A stretch of DNA of 7,795 nt from Magnetominusculus dajiuhuensis (GTDB taxonomy: Bacteria > Nitrospirota > Thermodesulfovibrionia > Thermodesulfovibrionales > Magnetobacteriaceae). The DNA is taken from contig NZ_JBJUSG010000148.1 of assembly GCF_046044395.1 (NCBI RefSeq), positions 1-7,795 on the forward strand. The letters are read 5' to 3'. The position numbers and the translations under genes were made by a program. Positions 5,917 to 7,795 of the stretch are shown here, in pieces (positions within the stretch are counted from its first letter, which is position 1; each line of letters begins with the position of its first letter). The notes beneath the pieces were generated by a model. That model saw only the letters and a list, made by a program, of their open reading frames with translations, was not told the DNA's origin and made no database searches.

Positions 5917-7339
5917 GCTTGGAGAGCTTTGGCGCTAACCGGTCAAAAACGGCATCAATTGTGCTGCCGTAACCAATCTTGTTTTTATTTGTAAAGGCCG
6001 CTATTTTTACGTTGACCTTTGTCTTTTCAGGCTGTAGCAATACCCATATTTTTTTGTGGCTGAGGAAAAATGCGCTGTAAAGGCCAATGGCCATAAACAG
6101 GCACCCCGCATAGACCACCCAAACGCCCGGGTCTTTTCTCACCTGAAGTCCCGTATATTGATATCCATAGTTATCTACTAATTCCACCTTGTGGCCGTCG
6201 GGCAGCTCCCATGTCTTAGGGTAGCGCTTTACTATCCAGCCAGAGGATTTCTCCTTGCCCGGCTCGGTTAATTCCACAAAGATGGCGGGATTGTTCATGT
6301 TCTCGCTGACTGTAAATGGGCGCTCGTCTTTATCAAACGAGAGGTCGGGGCTGAAGGCCGCCACCTTGCCCGTGAGTTTAGTGCCTGGGATGCTAAACGA
6401 CTCCCCTACGGCGAGGGCAATCTGCCCGGGTTGCCCACCTCTTGGCGTGATGTTTAGGATAATCTGCCCGTTGACGTCCTTGCCGGGAACCACGCCATAG
6501 CTTGACTGATAAAACGTATAGCCCTTGTATTTTAATGGCGAATTTACCCCTATGGACTTTTTCAACACCGTCTTGCCGTCCTCAATAATTGAAAGCCAGC
6601 TTATGTACTCCTTTGGCATGTTGGAATTTTCGTAGAACCTGACGGCAAAGTTGTCACAGCGTACCGAATACCCAAGCGGGTGCTCATCCCCTTGTCTTGA
6701 ATAGGCAACAGCGGAGGTCTCCCCCTCCGGCAGGTTCAAAAAACCGCTGAACCCCAGTGTTACGCCGATGACGGCACCGACAAGGATGATTACTATGCTG
6801 AAGTGGATTACATACACGGCATAGCGCGTATATCTGCCCTTGTGGGCGTAGAACTGGATGTCTTTCGTATTTGTGCCTGTTGCATCGGGGGTCATGCCGA
6901 GCCTTTTTAAGGCCGTTAGAACCGCAGTCTTAGCGGCTTCTATTCCACCCTCTATTGCCAGCTCCTTTTTTATCCCGTACTTATCGAAGTCCGATGCCTC
7001 TATGGGTTTAAGTGGCTCATCAACGACACGCTTTATACGCGGCAGCCTGTCTATAGAGCATATGGTCAGGTTTGCACAGAAGCAAACCAGCATCGCCGTA
7101 AACCACCACGAGTGGTACATATCAGTAAAGCCAAGTGCCGTGGCCGCCTTATACGCGGTTTGTGCGTTTCCCTGGCCGAACATCTTTGCAAAGAGTTTTA
7201 TGTTTTTTTCGGGCTGGGCATTTTGTTCGACCACCGTGCCTATTATTGAAGACAGCGCTATGACGCCAAACAGCACCACCGCCAACTTCACCGAGGTAAA
7301 AAACCCCCACGCCTTCTCGATTATTGTTTTATCTGACAT
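5909..7339 (-). CDS. resB: System II cytochrome c biogenesis protein ResB (Ccs1)
   Basis: This encodes a 476-residue ResB/Ccs1 protein, the partner of CcsB in the haem exporter and cytochrome c synthase. Hydrophobic segments are at about 17-36, 78-95, 173-196 and 406-426, with a large extracytoplasmic domain between the third and fourth. That domain contains the family motif VNSPLKYKGYTFYQSSYG (about 266-283). The last membrane span is preceded by LQVRKDPGVWVVY and followed by SHKKIWV, also typical. His76 in MYHSWWF matches the membrane histidine of the ResB part of CcsBA proteins, and His179 begins the third span. ATG at 7339 is preferred over TTG at 7342 because AAGGA (7350-7346) is 6 nt from the ATG but only 3 from the TTG. 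It lies 30 bp after the membrane-protein gene and 60 bp before ccsB, consistent with one operon. CXXC thiol partners (ResA/CcsX, CcdA) are not in the window. Confidence 0.95.
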   Translation of the reverse strand: MSDKTIIEKAWGFFTSVKLAVVLFGVIALSSIIGTVVEQNAQPEKNIKLFAKMFGQGNAQTAYKAATALGFTDMYHSWWFTAMLVCFCANLTICSIDRLPRIKRVVDEPLKPIEASDFDKYGIKKELAIEGGIEAAKTAVLTALKRLGMTPDATGTNTKDIQFYAHKGRYTRYAVYVIHFSIVIILVGAVIGVTLGFSGFLNLPEGETSAVAYSRQGDEHPLGYSVRCDNFAVRFYENSNMPKEYISWLSIIEDGKTVLKKSIGVNSPLKYKGYTFYQSSYGVVPGKDVNGQIILNITPRGGQPGQIALAVGESFSIPGTKLTGKVAAFSPDLSFDKDERPFTVSENMNNPAIFVELTEPGKEKSSGWIVKRYPKTWELPDGHKVELVDNYGYQYTGLQVRKDPGVWVVYAGCLFMAIGLYSAFFLSHKKIWVLLQPEKTKVNVKIAAFTNKNKIGYGSTIDAVFDRLAPKLSKRG

Positions 7340-7369
7340 CAATTATCCTTTGGCGTATCGCATTGAATT

Positions 7370-7672
7370 TCAGAGTTTGCCCCCCACGTATTGGCCAATG
7401 ACTGAGGCCGCAAGTGAAATCGGTATGTACTTGTAGTCCAGATGAACGAATGACCTCATCAGGATAACAAATGGAATCGGTAAATGTATATACAGAAACC
7501 ACTTAGGCGAACGTTTTTCCTGGCGCGCCCTCAAGCGCCCGAAAGGCAGATTTATCGCAATCGCAAAGACCATCAGCACTGCAATCGCCTCCGCGTGCGA
7601 CAACGACACGTTCGCTATATGTAATAAATCACTTATCTTACTTATCTCACTTGTAAGGGGGACAATGCCCAT
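7370..7672 (-). CDS. Conserved-looking small membrane protein, first gene of the cytochrome operon
   Basis: This encodes about 100 residues with three hydrophobic segments: roughly 26-45, 58-72 and 80-97. A basic loop RLRARQEKR follows the first. The motifs NLPFGRLR, KWFLYIHLPIPFVILMR and GQYVGG give the impression of a conserved hypothetical family, but I cannot name it and do not assign a function. The frame extends to a TTG at 7732, but that codon lies between the -35 and -10 boxes of the best promoter in the window, so the message should begin downstream of it. ATG at 7672 is the first ATG after the predicted start; a GAGAG stretch 11 nt upstream could serve as a weak ribosome-binding site. 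GTG codons at 7684 and 7681 are alternatives. The short gap to resB suggests a membrane role linked to cytochrome assembly or its substrates, which is inference only. Confidence 0.75.
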   Translation of the reverse strand: MGIVPLTSEISKISDLLHIANVSLSHAEAIAVLMVFAIAINLPFGRLRARQEKRSPKWFLYIHLPIPFVILMRSFVHLDYKYIPISLAASVIGQYVGGKL

Positions 7673-7709
7673 TTCATTCACCACTCTCAGGAGTTGCTTG
7701 CACAGGGGG

Positions 7710-7739
7710 ATTCTAACAAAATAAGGCCCCAATTGTAAA
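7710..7739 (-). promoter_or_regulatory. Sigma-70-type promoter with extended -10
   Basis: The minus strand has TTTACA (7739-7734; 5 of 6 to TTGACA), an 18-bp spacer, and TAGAAT (7715-7710; 5 of 6 to TATAAT). A TG at 7718-7717, one base before the -10 box, forms an extended -10 element. Transcription would start near 7703, about 30 nt before the ATG at 7672. It should drive the membrane protein, resB and ccsB, and probably uvrA and the two genes after it, since no terminator is seen between them. Confidence 0.72.
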
Positions 7740-7756
7740 CCCAGGGCAATCGCATT

Positions 7757-7781
7757 AGAAAAATTAGGCAGAAATTGCCTA
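7757..7781 (-). terminator. Short rho-independent terminator-like hairpin
   Basis: The minus strand reads TAGGCA-ATTTC-TGCCTA followed by ATTTTTCT. The 6-bp stem with 4 GC pairs is short, but the T5 tract directly after it fits an intrinsic terminator. It lies just upstream of the operon promoter, so it would end transcription from a gene outside the window. Confidence 0.42.
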
Positions 7782-7795
7782 CACTTTTAGCGCTG

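Noticed and set aside
6858..7436. Plus-strand frame of 192 codons
   Set aside because: It is the antisense shadow of resB, whose family motifs and ribosome-binding site are clear on the other strand.
1..7795. CRISPR array, tRNA, transposase or integrase
   Set aside because: Reading both strands I found no regularly spaced repeats, no cloverleaf-like sequence and no recognisable mobile-element protein.

Overview
All supported genes lie on the minus strand, so the window reads from high to low coordinates. The gene set fits a Gram-negative-type bacterium that matures c-type cytochromes by System II (ResB plus CcsA/CcsB-type protein). A sigma-54-like promoter and a divergent UvrA would suit an anaerobic or respiratory lineage such as Nitrospirota or a deltaproteobacterial group. 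That assignment is a guess: no rRNA or other marker gene is present.

Region 1 (about 7795-4778) is the cytochrome c assembly block. A short terminator-like hairpin (7757-7781) is followed by a strong extended -10 promoter (TTTACA, 18 bp, TAGAAT; 7739-7710). Then come an unrecognised membrane protein of about 100 residues (7672-7370), resB (7339-5909) and ccsB/ccsA/resC (5848-4778). ResB and CcsB together form the haem transporter and cytochrome c synthase. Between them they carry all four expected haem-ligand histidines and the tryptophan-rich WWD motif.

Region 2 (4763-1399) continues on the same strand with gaps of 14 and 16 bp, so it is probably co-transcribed. It holds a 915-residue UvrA-family ATPase, a 72-residue small protein, and a 147-residue MNT-type nucleotidyltransferase whose start lies 62 bp inside the small gene. 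The UvrA is of a divergent type: the UvrB-binding region is shortened and the DNA-binding insertion domain is different and shorter. It is therefore more likely a paralog than the housekeeping repair enzyme.

Region 3 (1398-1) is more AT-rich and looks like accessory DNA. A 301-bp gap has small inverted repeats and a very good sigma-54 (-24/-12) promoter match (1163-1148). This is placed correctly to drive a 352-residue P-loop NTPase (1097-39) with Walker A and B motifs and an abruptly ending C-terminus. A second reading frame, overlapping the NTPase end, runs open to the window edge. An imperfect 23-bp direct repeat (20 of 23 identical) flanks most of the NTPase locus.

No rRNA, tRNA, CRISPR array, transposase or integrase was seen. 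The least explained parts are the sigma-54-driven NTPase between direct repeats, the small protein/nucleotidyltransferase pair attached to the divergent uvrA, and the unknown membrane protein leading the cytochrome operon.
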